Of a stretch of DNA of 64,000 nucleotides, positions 50,360 through 64,000 are shown piece after piece (within the stretch, counting starts at the first letter, position 1; the number at the start of each line of letters is the position of its first letter). Under the pieces are notes generated by a model. That model was not told the origin of the DNA. It did not search any database and was given only the letters and a program-made list of their open reading frames with translations. The position numbers were made by a program, and so were the translations under genes. Source of the stretch: Vespula vulgaris (taxonomy: Eukaryota > Arthropoda > Insecta > Hymenoptera > Vespidae); NCBI RefSeq assembly GCF_905475345.1, contig NC_066586.1:962501-1026500 (forward strand), written 5' to 3'.

Positions 50360-51292
50360 TAGACATAGATAGATACAGAGACAAACAGATAAAGAAAGAT
50401 AGAGACTACTTTATGATAAAGCCCTTATGTAAAAGCAATTCAGAGTAGAGTAACGAACTAATTAGGACGTAATAAATCCTGAAATCGTTATTGTTCGTTC
50501 GCGTGTCGGTGTACACGACTCGTAGCAGAGGGAACGATGTCAATGGGAAGAGAACAGATTCGTGAAACAAACAAACGTACGAAACGAACGAAACGAACGA
50601 AACGAACGAAACGAACGAACGAACGAAACGAAACGAAACGAACGCGAACGGAACGAGGAAAGGTTGAACGTCGTCGCGAAACGAAACACACCGGAGAACG
50701 TGTATATTCGAAGAATTGAAAGACCTTTTCAAAGAAATCAAATGGCAATCTGCGCAATGTGCGGATTTACGATTTAGCGCCGTAGCAAATTCTAAAAGCG
50801 ATTTATTATCAAAGGACTCGATTATTTTCCGGACGTTTCAACGACGACGAGAATGTATCGAAGTAGATATACGTAAATAAGAGGAGGAGGAAGAGGAAAA
50901 GAGAGGGAAAGAAACGAGGAGAGAGAGAGAGAGAGAGAGGGGGTGAATGAGGGGGTAAAAAGAAAGAGATAAACGTACATAGTCATGACATAACGTTTGA
51001 AAGAAGAGAGCACGAAGTTATGAAGGAAAAAGGAAAAAGATATTGAAAGAAAGAAAAAAGAAAGGAGAAAGGAAAAAGAAAATAAAAAGAGAGCAGAGAA
51101 ACGGAAAAAAATGTTACCAGCTGTTCTGTTACACCGACGACGGCACATAATCGGATCTGAAGAATTATGAGAAAAGAAAAGCGAGAAAGCATATCCCACT
51201 CTGTAAATTGTTTGCAATGCTCTTTTTTTCTTTTTTCTTTTCTTTTCTTTTTTTCCTTTTCTTTCTTTTTCTTTTCTTTTTTTTTGCAAACA

Positions 51293-51324
<32 letters not shown>

Positions 51325-51581
51325 TTTCTCTCAATTTTTTTTCTTCCTTTCTTTCTTGTTTTTTCTTTCTCCCCCATACTATTAACGTTCACGTACTACC
51401 TATATGTCTCTCGACGTATAAGCGACGTTTTCTCTGTTATCTATTTTTTTTAATTTATTTTTCTAAAAATAGAATCCTCTTCGTTCTAGAAAAAGAGAGA
51501 GAAACAGAGAGAGAGAGAGAGAATCTTCGGTATAGAAGATAACACGAGTGTAAAAAGATACGCTGGATGCTGGAGAACGTA

Positions 51582-51614
<33 letters not shown>

Positions 51615-52992
51615 CAGGTAGATCTATGCAGGAAGGAAAGAGAGATAGATGGATAGATGGATAGATGGATAGATAGATAGAGAAAGAGAGAGAGAGAGCG
51701 AGAGAGAGAGAGTACATCGCGCTCGCATATTGTGCAGAGAGGATTACCTTGGATTATGCCCGACTGAGCGCAAACAGGATCTCACCGGCTTGTGTTTACA
51801 AGACGCCAAGCTGTCGATTTAGTAAACTCGAACTCAACTCTATCTCCGTGACGAAGAGCCGATTCGAATCGGATCGCGATTAACACCGGAGACTGTCTTC
51901 TATCTATAAATTTAAAGCTCATATCGTATCGTAAAAAATAATATTTGTTATAGCGAGAAACCAATTGAGATTTTTCGTTAAACATCATTTCGATGATGTC
52001 GTTTAAACGATATCAAATTCATGACAAATATCTATTCGTTATTATGATTAGTCTAATCAATAATCAGTCAAATTCGATAGACGAACAGACGAACGAACGG
52101 ACGGATCTATCGATTGGGTGAATGGATGAATAGATCACGATTGAAATATCTGCGGCAACGTATTCTTTTTTTTTTCTTCTTTGTTTAATCTATCATATTA
52201 AATAGATGATAGTTAAACGGTCTAACTACTTATTTGTCGTTTACGTAATTTTTTTTCTTTTTCTATTTTCTATTTCTACTTATCTTATACACATACATAC
52301 GTACATACATACATACATATATACAAAAGTATGTATATAAATATATATATATATATATATATGTACGTACGTATATATACAAATATAAATAGCTAATGAA
52401 TAAATTAATAAAATCTTTATATAATAAATTATATAAAGAAAATATAAGTAAGCGAAATTGATCTCTCTCTCTCTCTCTCTCTTTCTCTTTCTCTTTCTCT
52501 TTCTCTTTCTCTTTCTCTTTCTCTTTCTTAAGACTCCAAGCAAAGTAATAATATCCTTCGAACAATCCCCTAGAATATCTAGCTACATACTACGTATCCC
52601 TCTCGTTTCGTCCCACTCCTAGTTCATACGACAACGTGTCCCGAACGCGAACGGTGACAACGCGTGAATAAGCGCGAAACAACGTCGGCATGGGTATTAT
52701 ACAACCGGATGGTAATAGGTTCCATATCCAAGAGCTGCCGGCACATTATGCTTTACATTTCCGGCCGAAACACTGTTAATGGCACTGGCACCGGCAGTAC
52801 CTACCTACCAACACCATCATCGTGTATATCACCATCGTCACCATCGTGACGCTACTACATCTACACCAAGCACTACCAGTGAATATTCCCGTCAACGTTT
52901 CTGACACCGTCAAAATCCATACCACCCCCTACCCCTCGCCATGTTGTATGTATCTATCTATGCGTAGGTACATACCTATATGCATATACCTA

Positions 52993-53029
<37 letters not shown>

Positions 53030-53397
53030 TCAAACTCGTGGGCATTAATTGCTTGCGCTGCCGCATACGCATTGACTTCTATACGCCATTATGTTATCCG
53101 TGAACACACGTCTATAATATCCGTCCATTGATTGATAATAATAACATAGAAATGAATGAGAGAGAGAGAGAGAGAGAGAGAGGAAAATTTTGCTTTTCTC
53201 GATATTATTGAAATCATTACCTGCCATTAAAATGTTAATGAATGAATATTGATTATCGAAGTTGAGTACTTAAAAAAGAAAAAGATATAATGAATAAGAA
53301 AAAAAGGATTATTTATTTAGTATATATAGAAAAGAACGATATATTTCTCTATTTTCACGTGTCTCATGCGCCGATAAATGGATCAAGTATCTATTAA

Positions 53398-53400
<3 letters not shown>

Positions 53401-53468
<68 letters not shown>
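53401..53468. repeat. longest pure CT microsatellite in the window
   Basis: 66 bp of uninterrupted TC followed by ttc. A mirror-symmetric polypyrimidine tract. Confidence 0.97.
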
Positions 53469-53470
<2 letters not shown>

Positions 53471-53991
53471 GTTCTCTATACTTAAATGAGCTTATAAAAA
53501 GTAGTATGTCATTGGAAACTAGTAGGTATCTACTAGGAACGTCAAATTATCTTACTTAGTGTCGAGAACGAGCAATCGATCGACCGTTTACACTGTTTAA
53601 GCGAGTGGAACCAACTGCAAGAAGCGACGACACCACCATATGCAACTTAATTGTCTACGAACGATACCTAAAGTCATGCCACTCGAGTTTCATGCTCTTG
53701 AAAAGATTAGGTGTATAAATGTGTCGCACGCAAACGAGTATATATATATATATATATATTTTTTTTGTTTTTCTTTTAGAGAAATATCAAATGATATCGA
53801 GCAATATCTTCTTCGCGAATTAAACGTCAAAAAGAAAAGAGAAATAAATTAAACGCGTCTATTAAAAATTATATTCGAAATGTTTGCGATTACTATTTTA
53901 TCGCGAAATTTCAAGTCGCTATCCAAGTCGAATCGAAAGTTTCATTTTTTGTTTTAGTGAAATTTATAATGTAAAAATTGTATACGTGTAT

Positions 53992-54026
<35 letters not shown>

Positions 54027-55233
54027 AATCTATATATATGTGTATGTATATGTACGTACGCGTTGAAGAACAATTAAATTATCAATAGAAATTGAAATGG
54101 GATCGAATTGCACCCTATAACGATTTTCAAAAGCTACCGCTTTCATTTTCGTATCGAGTACCGATCGACGAGATGCTTTTTCATCTCGAAAGCCACGAAA
54201 GGAACCCCTCTTTTACTTCATCTTTCTCTCTCTTTCTCTCTGATTCTCTCTTGACGTAGGAAAGGTTCGTTCACAATGCTTGGCGTCGAATACGTCACTG
54301 CGGGGTGTCCGCACTTGTGTCGCTTTTGCCATTCTCTCTCTCTCTCTCTTTCTTTTTTTCTTTCTTTTTTCTCTCTTTATTTACTCAATCTAACTCGCTT
54401 TACGGATTTGCCACGGCAAATTTGTAGTTTATCCGTCTATTAATTATACCACAATACCAAGACGAGAGAAAGAGAAAAATAGACATACAAAAAAGGACAG
54501 AAGGATCAATTTCTCATTCATATTTTCTATAAAATTTGATAATGAAATATTGATACTCGTACGATAATTATTAACGATACTCTAATAAATTTCAATACGA
54601 TTCGAATATCCATCGTTTTTTTTTTTCTTCTATTTTTCTTCAAGAGCAATAATAGATATCAACTCTGTCTTTCTAAGTAGTATAACTATGAAATCGAACG
54701 TTATCGAACGAATAATACGAATCTGTTTATACCTTATCTATGCGTGAAATAAAATACGAAAAAGGCATGCGTACACGCGTACACTAATATTTAAATATTA
54801 TTATCGAGTTCATTGTAAATCTTTACCGAAACTTTATCGTAACGAAATTATCTAATATTTTTTATATTGCTTCCTTTTCTATATACTTCGCGAAATATAT
54901 ACATACACACACACACACATATATATTTTTTTATACTTTATATATGCACATACACACATCGTTAGAGATTATCAAACAGACGAAATCTTATCTAAAATGA
55001 GAGAAACTGATCGTTTAGTCAAAAAAAGAAACGAAAAAGAAGGTAAAAAAGTAAAGAAATAAAAAATAGAAAAAAAGAAAAAGAAAAACAGAAAAAGAAA
55101 GAAGGAAAAATAGAAAAACATATAACGCTCGTGGAAACTGAAATAGAGGAACAGTGTGAAACCTCAAAACCACAGAACAAGTATCTTCGCGGAAGAGATC
55201 AAAGCGTAAAGCACGTGATCACGTACCAAGATA

Positions 55234-55272
<39 letters not shown>

Positions 55273-56000
55273 CTCTTCACTCGTTCGGCCTCTCTCGTTC
55301 GATCGTCTCTCGTTCTCTTTTTCTTTTTTCTTTCTGCCGACGGCCGACGGTGTCTTCTTCTTCTTCTTCTTCTTCTTCTTACACTCCTCTCTGGATGTTT
55401 CTCTTCGGGCAGTCGAGTTAAAACGACTCCTTGTATGTAATTAGCTATCCCTGGATATTTTTTCTTCCCTTCTTCTTCGTTATCTCCGAAGTTATATTAT
55501 TCTTCTAACACGATGATCTACGATGATCTATCCTTTGCCAATCGTGTTGTCACAGTATCTTCTTCCATACAGTATACACACGCGATTACACTGATTATTA
55601 TCAATTACTAATCGTCGTCGTCGTTATCGTCGTAGGGTCTTTGATTAAATGTCGAGTTCACGAGAATGTCGATAATAATGTCAAACGAAAAAAAAAAACA
55701 AAAATTTACGCGCACAATCCTCGATGTTATCTATCGAATCAACGTTTCTCTCTTTCTCTCTCTCTCTCTCTCTTTCTCGTTTTTTTTTCTTTTTTTCTCT
55801 TTCTCTCTTTCTCTCTCTTTCTCTCTTTCTCCTCTCTCTTCTTCTATGTATTTAACTTCTCACGAAAGATAGATATCAATAACGATATAAGCTGATCGTT
55901 TACACGCTCGATCTCCTTCTCCGCCCCTTTTTTCTAAACTCCACGTTCGTTACCCCTCACGGGCGAGTAGATATAATCCAAAACAGAAACCCTCTTTCTT

Positions 56001-56033
<33 letters not shown>

Positions 56034-56379
56034 CTCGTTCGTACGTTCGAAAAGTTCCGGAAAGGATCGTAGCGCGACGGAGGATCCGCACGATAGGAAC
56101 GCACGTGTCCTTCTGATCGGGTCACCTTATTTTCGCGTTTAAATAAGTGAAGTAAAACGTTGGTAATATGGAAGGACGTAGAGTTGTTAAGTTTCCCAGA
56201 GAGAATATACGAGAGAGAAAAGTGAACGCACACTCTGACCTCTATCTATCTATTTCTATCTCTAACTCTCTTTCTTTCTCTCTCTCTCTCTATCTCTCTC
56301 TATCTATCTCTCTCTTTCTTTCTCTTTCTCTCTCTCTCTCTCTATCTCTCTATCTATCTCCTTCGTTCTTTCTCTCTTG

Positions 56380-56730
56380 TTCTTTTGGAACCCCGTGCGC
56401 GTTACTCGCCGTGCGCTCTCCTCGCCGTGAGGAAATATTATTAGGCAAAGTACACGCACGGACTGGCACGGTGCGACTTGGCGAACTCTCGTTGGGTCGT
56501 GGCTAACAGCGAGAGCCGCGGCTACATCGCTTAACCTCGACCAATAAGAAACTCCCTGGGTTACCCCCACTAGATGCGGTTAGATACCTTTGGTGGGGGA
56601 TACTGCCTCCGCTTCGTGACATCATCGATTCTGAATGGTGGAGATGCTCGACCGTGCGGAAGGCACATCGGAGGGCGCGTGCTGTGCACGACTCGCGCAT
56701 GCGCATTCATATGACGCGCGCGACTCCTCT
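56380..56730. promoter_or_regulatory. promoter-like GC-rich island with NRF1/ewg palindrome
   Basis: 350 bp of unique sequence, clearly GC-richer and CG-richer than its surroundings. It has a CCAAT (56539-56543) and CGCGCATGCGCA at 56694-56705, a full match to the NRF1 (insect ewg) consensus, a core promoter-type site in animals. It lies 8 kb upstream of the first visible ey exon. Promoter identity and direction are inference; no TATA box is obvious. Confidence 0.35.
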
Positions 56731-57003
56731 CTTTCTCTCTCTCTCCTTCTCTCTCCCCCTCTCACTCTCTCTCTCTCTCTCTCTTATCTTAACAGTACAC
56801 GTACACGTACGTACAAATACAAAAGTACATTGGACACTCACACGTTAACGTACGAACACGTACACACAGATACATATGCATACTCGAGTATATATTCTTA
56901 CTACCACATAACTCCGTTTATCTGTGTGCGTGTACGTGAGTGTATACTGTCGGTGTTCTGTCAGTGTTCTCTCTCTGTCTCTGTTCGTCTTTGTGCGCTC
57001 TCG

Positions 57004-57113
57004 CCACCACCACCACCATCACCAACCACCACCACCACCACCACCACCACCATCACTACCACCGCCGTCGCCGCCACCGCCACCACCACCGCCGCCACCA
57101 CCGCTGCCGCCGT
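57004..57113. repeat. CCA/CCG-rich trinucleotide tract
   Basis: accaccacc and gccgccacc runs, 110 bp, almost free of T. Would read as Pro, His or Thr/Ala depending on frame. Confidence 0.93.
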
Positions 57114-57713
57114 CGAACGAAAAAGGCTACCCACGCTGTGAATTCGCGCCAGACGCGGCTCGGCCGTCCGGCCGATCGCCGAACACAGATAACGACGTAG
57201 TCTTTCGCATCGATTCTTTCTCGGTTCTACAAGCTCGCTCGAAAACCGTATATCTTCGATTCGTTTCTCTTATTACTATTTATCTATCTACTTCTATCTA
57301 CTTCTATCTTCGTCTTCTGTCTATCTTCTGTCTCTTGGTCTATCTCTCTTCTTTTTTTTTTCGTCTTTTCGTTGTTCTTTTTCTTTCTCTTTCTTTGTTT
57401 CTATCTCATGACTTTAAATACCCATTTGCAATATTTTTTTTTATATGAAATCGTTCGGTCCATCGTGTTTTCAATTATTCTACGTATAAAATGGATACTG
57501 CCGATGATAGGTAATGATCCTTATTCGTTCGTTACTTTCGTGTAACTATAAAGTGGAGGTTTCTATATATAAGAGAAAAAAGAAAGAGAGAAAATAGAAT
57601 CGTGTCGTCACATACAGATTTATAAATATAGCAAGGGGTCCGTAGGTTTATGTTAATTCGCGTGTCCCACGAGATTCGATGAGAAAGCTAAAGGTGGTAG
57701 ATAGGTAGGTAGG

Positions 57714-57744
<31 letters not shown>

Positions 57745-59509
57745 GTAGGTAGGCAGGTAGGTAGGTACATATCCACCTACCTATCTACCTAGCTATCTGC
57801 CTATTGCGGGATTGAAAGAAAAAAAGAAAAACATAAAAGAAAGAAAAAATCGAAATTTCGAGCGATCCAATCGTCGGCTCTTCTTTCTTTTTTTCTCTTT
57901 GTTCTCTTTCCTTTTCTCTTTCTTCTCTTTTTCCTCTCACATTCATACAAACAATTAAATCGAATATTACATAGTTCGATTCGAATCGAGTCGTCGATCG
58001 TTTTTATCCAAACTTTCGTGTTAATATTGTAGTAGAAGGTACTAGTATGGGTTGGACTTTGACAACAAGAAAAAAGAAAAAAAATATGGTTAAAGAGGGG
58101 AAGATACGGTGGGTGGATGGGTGGATGGGTGGTTGGTTGGATGGTTGCTTCGTTGGTTTGTTGGGTTGAAAGCGCTGAGGAATTTTCGTCAACGCTTTCG
58201 AAAGGCGCCCGACGTGCGTCGGCCTCGGAGGATATTAAAATATAATTGGCGTTTGTCCCCTTTGTGCAAAACAGTATCTAGTCACGCGTGCCTCGGCCGT
58301 GGGTGTTATGCACGCCAGAGTAGTCCGCGAGCGCGTCGGTGACTCACCCTCTTTTCCACCACCCTGTTAGATCTATGTATCTCTCTCTTTCTCTCTCTCT
58401 CTTTCTCTCTGTCTCTGTGTCCGTCTTTCTCTTTCTCTCTTACACGTACACGTACACAGATATATACATACACGTACACACACAGTCCCACGCAATCTAT
58501 CTCACTCACTCTTTCTATCTCACCCTATCGTGGATGGACCGACGGAGGTGGGGATGTCGTTGCATCCACCCCTGTCGGTAGTGCGTGCGTCTACGTTTTC
58601 TCGGTCCCTCATTCGTTGCCCGAAGTAAGCTCGTTTCACACGAACATTTTCTAATGAATTAAGAAAGGACCTATCCAATCGTATTTGGTATTAGAAGAAG
58701 AATAAGCAGGTAGGTAACTGTGTAAGTATTTAAAATTCAAAAAAATGTAGCTTCATATGTAGCAGGCGGATGTTAAAAATTTTGCGACTGTTTGATATAT
58801 ATATATATTTTTTTTTCTTTTTTTTCCTCAGATTAATTAAAAATATTTACCGATCGGACGATTTATCGAGCATTGATATAGATATTTTCAACAAAACGGA
58901 GTAAATTTCGTCTAATTACATTGTTAATTTTATTTACATTCCGATAATGCAATTAACGTTCGAACTTGTTATCGAAATTACTGGCCAAGCCACGCGAATT
59001 ATATCCTGTATTTGTATGCATCTATTATCGTCAATAGATTCATCTCGCTTGATTCTTACTTTGTTACATAAAGGAGGCGATTTTCTCGAGGGGGAAGAAG
59101 AAAAAAAAGAAAGGAAAAAAAAGGGATAGTTATAATTAGAAAATATATAAATGAGTTGGTAATATAGGTAGATAGGTAGGTAAGTACTTACGTATCGAAT
59201 CATCGAAGGATAAAATTGAAGAAAGCTGTCCTTCTCGCTGTCGAGATTAGGAAAGCGATTAGGATGATTCGAGTCGAGTCTCGAGAAACGATGTGAACTC
59301 GGCTTTAGGAGGATCCACGCGGTGGAAGTAACGCGTTTCGATTTTGCGTTAGCTCAGCTACGCGTGAATCCAGCCAAGGTCAAGTCGTTCCCCGCTTCCG
59401 AGCATCCCTCCGGCACTCGGGCAGGGCTCTTAAGATCGATTCCAACCAATTTTCTGTGTAGCCTGGATCCGATATGCGAAAAGAAAAAGATATATATATA
59501 TATATATAT

Positions 59510-59552
<43 letters not shown>

Positions 59553-60889
59553 AGAATGCTCAACGATATTACATAAAACGGTACTTTGACTTTTTAATTA
59601 CGAATATGAGAATAAAGTCATAACTTTAAACACTTGTCTATAGGAAAAAAAGAAAGAGAGAGAGAGAGAGAAAGAGAGAAATAGAAACAGACAGAGAAAA
59701 AGTCGATTTAACGTCTATTAAAATTATTTCGTAACGTTCGTAAACACGAAACATACGCGGAATCGAACGATAATTCCTGAAATAATAGATAAGACCTACC
59801 AAAAGACTATCTATACCTCGCATACGTGAAATTCAATGAAATTCATTTAACGAACCGTGTTTTCTGTTATCGGCTCGTTCTTCCTATTCGCCACCTGATT
59901 GTTTTGTCACACTTGAACAAACGTCGAATGATCGCTACTACCGCGAGCAAGTCAATAAGCTTCTTCTTTACTTCTCTTTAAAGACGGTAAACAAGAAGAA
60001 AAAAAAAGAAAAGAGAGAGAGAGAGAGAGAGAGAAGAAAGAGAGAAAAGAAAGAAAGAAAAGAGAAGAAGAAAAAGAAAAAGAAAAAGAAAACGATTGTT
60101 TGCCAACCCTGGCGCATATATACCTACGTCGTTCGGCGAAGTACGCTGATAATACTATTTGCACTTTTACAAATATAACCTGGAATTTTACTTTGCGCAA
60201 TTGTCACTGTACTAATATTATCTAACCACCCTCGCATGTGCGTCACCAATTTAATTTCTTATCGTTATAGACTGTGTTTTTTTCTCTTTGCTTCTGTATT
60301 TCTTTTTTTTTCTAATGTAAAATAAAATCTTCGTTTTTCTTTATGATACTCTTACTACGTAACACATTAGACAATTATGTTATATATTCACGAATATAAT
60401 ATCGCGACAGGGATTATTCTCAGACACGGAGGATGGAAATTTGTTTTCTAATTTAAAATAAAACATTTGTAAAAAGTATCTACTATCTTTTTTTTTTCTT
60501 TCTTCTTCCGATTAACTTGACTATATCTCGTTATGGTCATATATCTATGGATACATATAATATTCCTGTCAATTATCATTAGACACGAATGATTAAAATA
60601 AATAAATAAATAAATAAATCTCTTTTCCTTCCACCGTTAAAAAAAAAGAAAGAGAGAGATATTTAAACGATGACGAGTAATAAAATTATTAAAAATCATT
60701 CTTCTTGATTAATCGTGAAGCGAAGGAATTTGATTATTTTTATAGTGTATCCGATCTGATCGAACGACACGTGATAGTAAGAAGAAGTCGACAAGATTAA
60801 AGAATCTTTGAATTTTCTATGTTCTCGCGAATGAACTAGAATTATAACGAAAACGGCAGAGTACCTAAAGGAAATAAGTAACTAAATAA

Positions 60890-60899
60890 GTAAGTAAGC

Positions 60900-60946
<47 letters not shown>
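60890..60946. repeat. AAGT tetranucleotide repeat
   Basis: aagtaagt run of about 14 units, with one c substitution near its start. Confidence 0.97.
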
Positions 60947-61219
60947 AGGGCACGCGAGTAAGTGGAAAGGAGAACGAACGAGAGACAGAGCGAGTGTGGT
61001 AAAGAGGAAAGAGAGGAAAGGAAGTGGAAGGTGGAAGGGCAAAACAAACAAATTAACGGTAGAGTCGCTTGTTTATTGTTGGGTGGGGACAAGGTAACCA
61101 CGCCTTTGTCAAGCACGCCCTCCGAGCGTTATATTCCCCCTTTTTGCCCCACCACCACCATCAACGCCCCATGCTCTAACCATTGCCCCCGCCTACCCCC
61201 ACTCGAGCGAGCCCTACAC

Positions 61220-61340
61220 CACGACGAGACGGTCGGTGGTGGAAGTGACGTCAGACTCGATGCCGCCAACGTGCAACAGGCGGCCGGTGTTCTCGACGAA
61301 CTTAAACGAGACGCTCCAAGAAGGGAGCCTTTACCTTTCT
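61220..61340. promoter_or_regulatory. CRE palindrome in a GC-rich island
   Basis: TGACGTCA at 61246-61253 in a 120-bp GC-rich stretch that is open in two plus frames. A second TGACGTCA is at 19-26. Neither is tied to a visible transcription start. Confidence 0.3.
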
Positions 61341-61738
61341 AAAAGAAGATTTAATAATAAAAAAGTTAAAGAAACGGAAAAAGAAAAAAACGAGGGCAAG
61401 AAAAAGAAACGCGAAAAAAGAAAAAGATTGAGAAAAGAAATTAAAACGAGAAAAAAAAGAAAACGGGAAGAAAAGAAAATGCTATTCGCTTCTCTTATAC
61501 GTATAACTAACGCGATTACATGTTAGTTGAGAATTTTTGACAGATTTTTTTCTTCTTTTTTTTTTCTATTTAGAGATAGAAATTAATGGTAACAATCGTG
61601 GATGACGATACTCGCTTCACGATAGATTTTCAATCTTTTTTTTTTTTAGAGCGTTGCGATCTAAAATAGTATCGGATTAAGGATAGTCATGGATCAGTGG
61701 TGAACTGTTTATAGGAAAGCATGAATACGTTAGATGTT

Positions 61739-61786
<48 letters not shown>

Positions 61787-62039
61787 TTATGGAAGAAATA
61801 AAAAAACCGGATGATGATTCGAGAGAAAGTACATAGAGGAAACGTTCGGGACGTCGCGGATTGTAAATTATATCGCGGTAGATAGAGAGAAATTCATGCT
61901 CTGATGACGCAGCGTTAACCATTCTCCGGTCATCCGATGATCAAAGGTAACAGTAATGGTCCGTGAGAGGATAGGTATCCGCCTGTATTTCGCCTAATAT
62001 ACTGCTGGCTAAATGCTGACGCGATTTCGAGAGACGAAG

Positions 62040-62048
62040 AGAGAGAGA

Positions 62049-62080
<32 letters not shown>

Positions 62081-62082
62081 CA

Positions 62083-62127
<45 letters not shown>

Positions 62128-62272
62128 GGGTGAAAGAGAGAGAGTGAGATAGAGGAAGGGAGAGATAGAGAGAAGGGGAAGGACGAACGCAAAGAGATAG
62201 AATGCGCACAGAAGAGCAAGAGAGAAAGAGAAAGAGAAAGAGAGAGCGAGAGAGAGAGAGAGAGAGAGAGAA
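62040..62272. repeat. 230-bp GA-rich block
   Basis: Nearly all purine on the plus strand, mostly (GA)n with a few C or T interruptions. Followed directly by GT and then a GGA/GGT-rich stretch (62290-62355). Confidence 0.95.
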
Positions 62273-62590
62273 AATGTGTGTGTACGTGTGTGAGGTGGGA
62301 GGTGGTACTGGAGGAGGTGGCATTGGAGGAGGTGGAGGAGGTGGAGGAGGAGGCCAGGAGGGAACCATAAATTGTTTGAGCAACGTGTGTACCTAACCTG
62401 CACGCACGGTCGAGCGCGAGATCGCGCTTACCGTGGGCTTTCAAAAATTTCACACATTACCGATCCCTGTGGTTCGAACCTCGCTCTCCGCAGGACGATC
62501 CATCATTTCGGCAGTTTACCGTGGAATCCCTGAAAATTATCCGATATCGTCCCTACGGCTCGTTTGTCTTTGAAGGCATCGCGCGTTCAC

Positions 62591-62649
<59 letters not shown>

Positions 62650-63722
62650 TGTCCTCTCCTTCTTCTCTTCTCCTCGTCCTCGTCCTCGTCCTCATCCTCG
62701 TCCTCATCCTCGTCCTCCTCCATCTCCTTTCTCGCGGGCCAACGCGACTCTCTTTAAATGATGGACACCGTGCCCGAGGCCAATGAAACGTGAAGTTTAC
62801 CGAGCGAGTACCTAATCGCTCGCCTATAGGTATGTAAGTACCTACCTACATATACAAATGCGCGTAAATCTTGCACCTCGGATATTGCGCTTGCGAATTT
62901 ATGAGGACGGACGGTAGGTTTGGTAAATAGAACCGAAATCGCGGTAGCTTTATCGTTCTTTTTAACGCATACGGTTGGACAGTTTTGCGGAACGAATATG
63001 ATGAGATTATGTAGATGTAGATAAGTAAGTATATAAAGTATATATCGATTGATCTCTAATATTATTAATTTCGAACAATTGTAAGAATCTTTTTGTCTTG
63101 TAATTCGCGCGTAATACTTGTTCGTTCGTGTTATTTGCCGATCAATCACGAACGCGCACGCAGACAGACGAATTCGTATTTAATTTAGATATATTTATGA
63201 ATCGAATTAATATTTATAGCCGTTTGTAATTATTTGTATAAGATTGAGAATATTCGAGGAATTTTCTAATCCGATCTAATCGATAAATAACAAATATATT
63301 TAAGGAATATCTAATTCGTCTGATAAATGAATACAGACAAAATCATATCCATTTGATCTATACTCATGTTTAGATATATCCAATTAATATTCGTATCGTA
63401 ATAATTTAGATAAATATAATAAATATAATAAAGAACGAATAGATCTATTCGGATCTACAAACTAACGATCGTTGTTCGCACTATTTCTTTTTTTTTTCTT
63501 TTTTTTTCTTTTTCAAAATTGAATCATCCTTTTCCTAAATCGATAAATCTTATACGATCGACGTAGGTACTTACTTACCTATCTATTATATCTCTTATAA
63601 CGTTCAATCTTTTTGTAAGAAAATTTGTAATAAAAGAAGAGATACACACGACAATGACCCATAGAGTCGAAGAGGGGTATCGAATAATAGATCTCTATAT
63701 GTACATGGTATCGATATAATGG

Positions 63723-63762
<40 letters not shown>

Positions 63763-64000
63763 CCCTTCGCTTACAACAATAGGTCGACTAGGTCAAGTGT
63801 GCTCGCACTAATCATGTTCCTGGTCAGAAACGAAGTCCGAAAATGCACCGACGAAATGCGAACTATGCGAACACGACAAAGCCCCTTGTCATTTTCGTCC
63901 AGATGCTTTTCACGAGAGACCCCTCTACGCGAATTTCAAATACGTTTTATACCTTTAGGATAATCTATTACCCTAACCCACCATCGATGTAAGATGAAAA

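Larger units (their letters stand above)
48242..64000. other. ey upstream region: 5' intron and/or promoter
   Basis: No exon can be proved here. GT (48437-48461), GA and CT tracts, a GAAA run (50219-50265), a GAAC/GAAAC run (50573-50645), the longest pure CT tract (53401-53468), CCN-rich DNA (57004-57113), GATA/GGTA (57694-57765), AAGT (60890-60946) and a 230-bp GA block (62040-62272) alternate with unique sequence. GC-richer islands lie at about 52.66-52.92, 53.53-53.72, 54.16-54.34, 56.38-56.73, 58.15-58.35, 59.20-59.47, 61.05-61.34, 62.38-62.60 and 63.77-63.92 kb. A first exon of ey or its promoter may be among them, or beyond 64000. Confidence 0.6.

Noticed and set aside
62455..62490. tRNA-like B box (ggttcgaacct)
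   Set aside because: No A box at the right distance and no cloverleaf-capable flanks.

Overview
This is a eukaryotic, almost certainly insect, genomic window: AT-rich, intron-dominated, and crowded with GA/CT, TA, GATA and GAA microsatellites. It carries the 5' half of one recognisable gene on the minus strand, the Pax6-class gene eyeless (ey). The split paired-box exons with insect-style residues show an insect. The abundance of purine/pyrimidine repeats would fit a hymenopteran such as a wasp or bee, but the species cannot be fixed from the sequence.

Layout, read in the direction of the gene (right to left). 64000-48240 is upstream sequence or 5' intron with no exon I can prove; it holds several GC-richer islands, one with an NRF1/ewg-type palindrome. 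48229-48115 is the exon for the N-terminal arm ending in DDMAHK. A 24.5 kb intron follows. 23651-23486 and 22544-22364 are the first two paired-domain exons, separated by a 0.94 kb intron. A 19.1 kb intron then interrupts the paired box. 3258-3056 completes the paired domain and adds a poly-Gln/Gly-Val linker. 2793-2684 carries a proline/serine-rich linker. The homeodomain and C-terminal activation exons must lie left of position 1. All splice phases join exactly, giving about 258 in-window residues from roughly 0.8 kb of coding DNA in 64 kb.

The rest is intronic or upstream sequence. It has no tRNA, rRNA, CRISPR or intact transposon that I can support. Its striking property is local tandem duplication of non-microsatellite DNA in units of roughly 60-220 bp (near 7.7, 9.1, 11.4, 20.5, 22.9, 23.7, 28.4, 29.7, 42.3 and 43.4 kb), besides dozens of GA/CT tracts that often flank unique GC-richer islands. 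Those islands are the best candidates for ey enhancers, but that is inference without a cross-species alignment.
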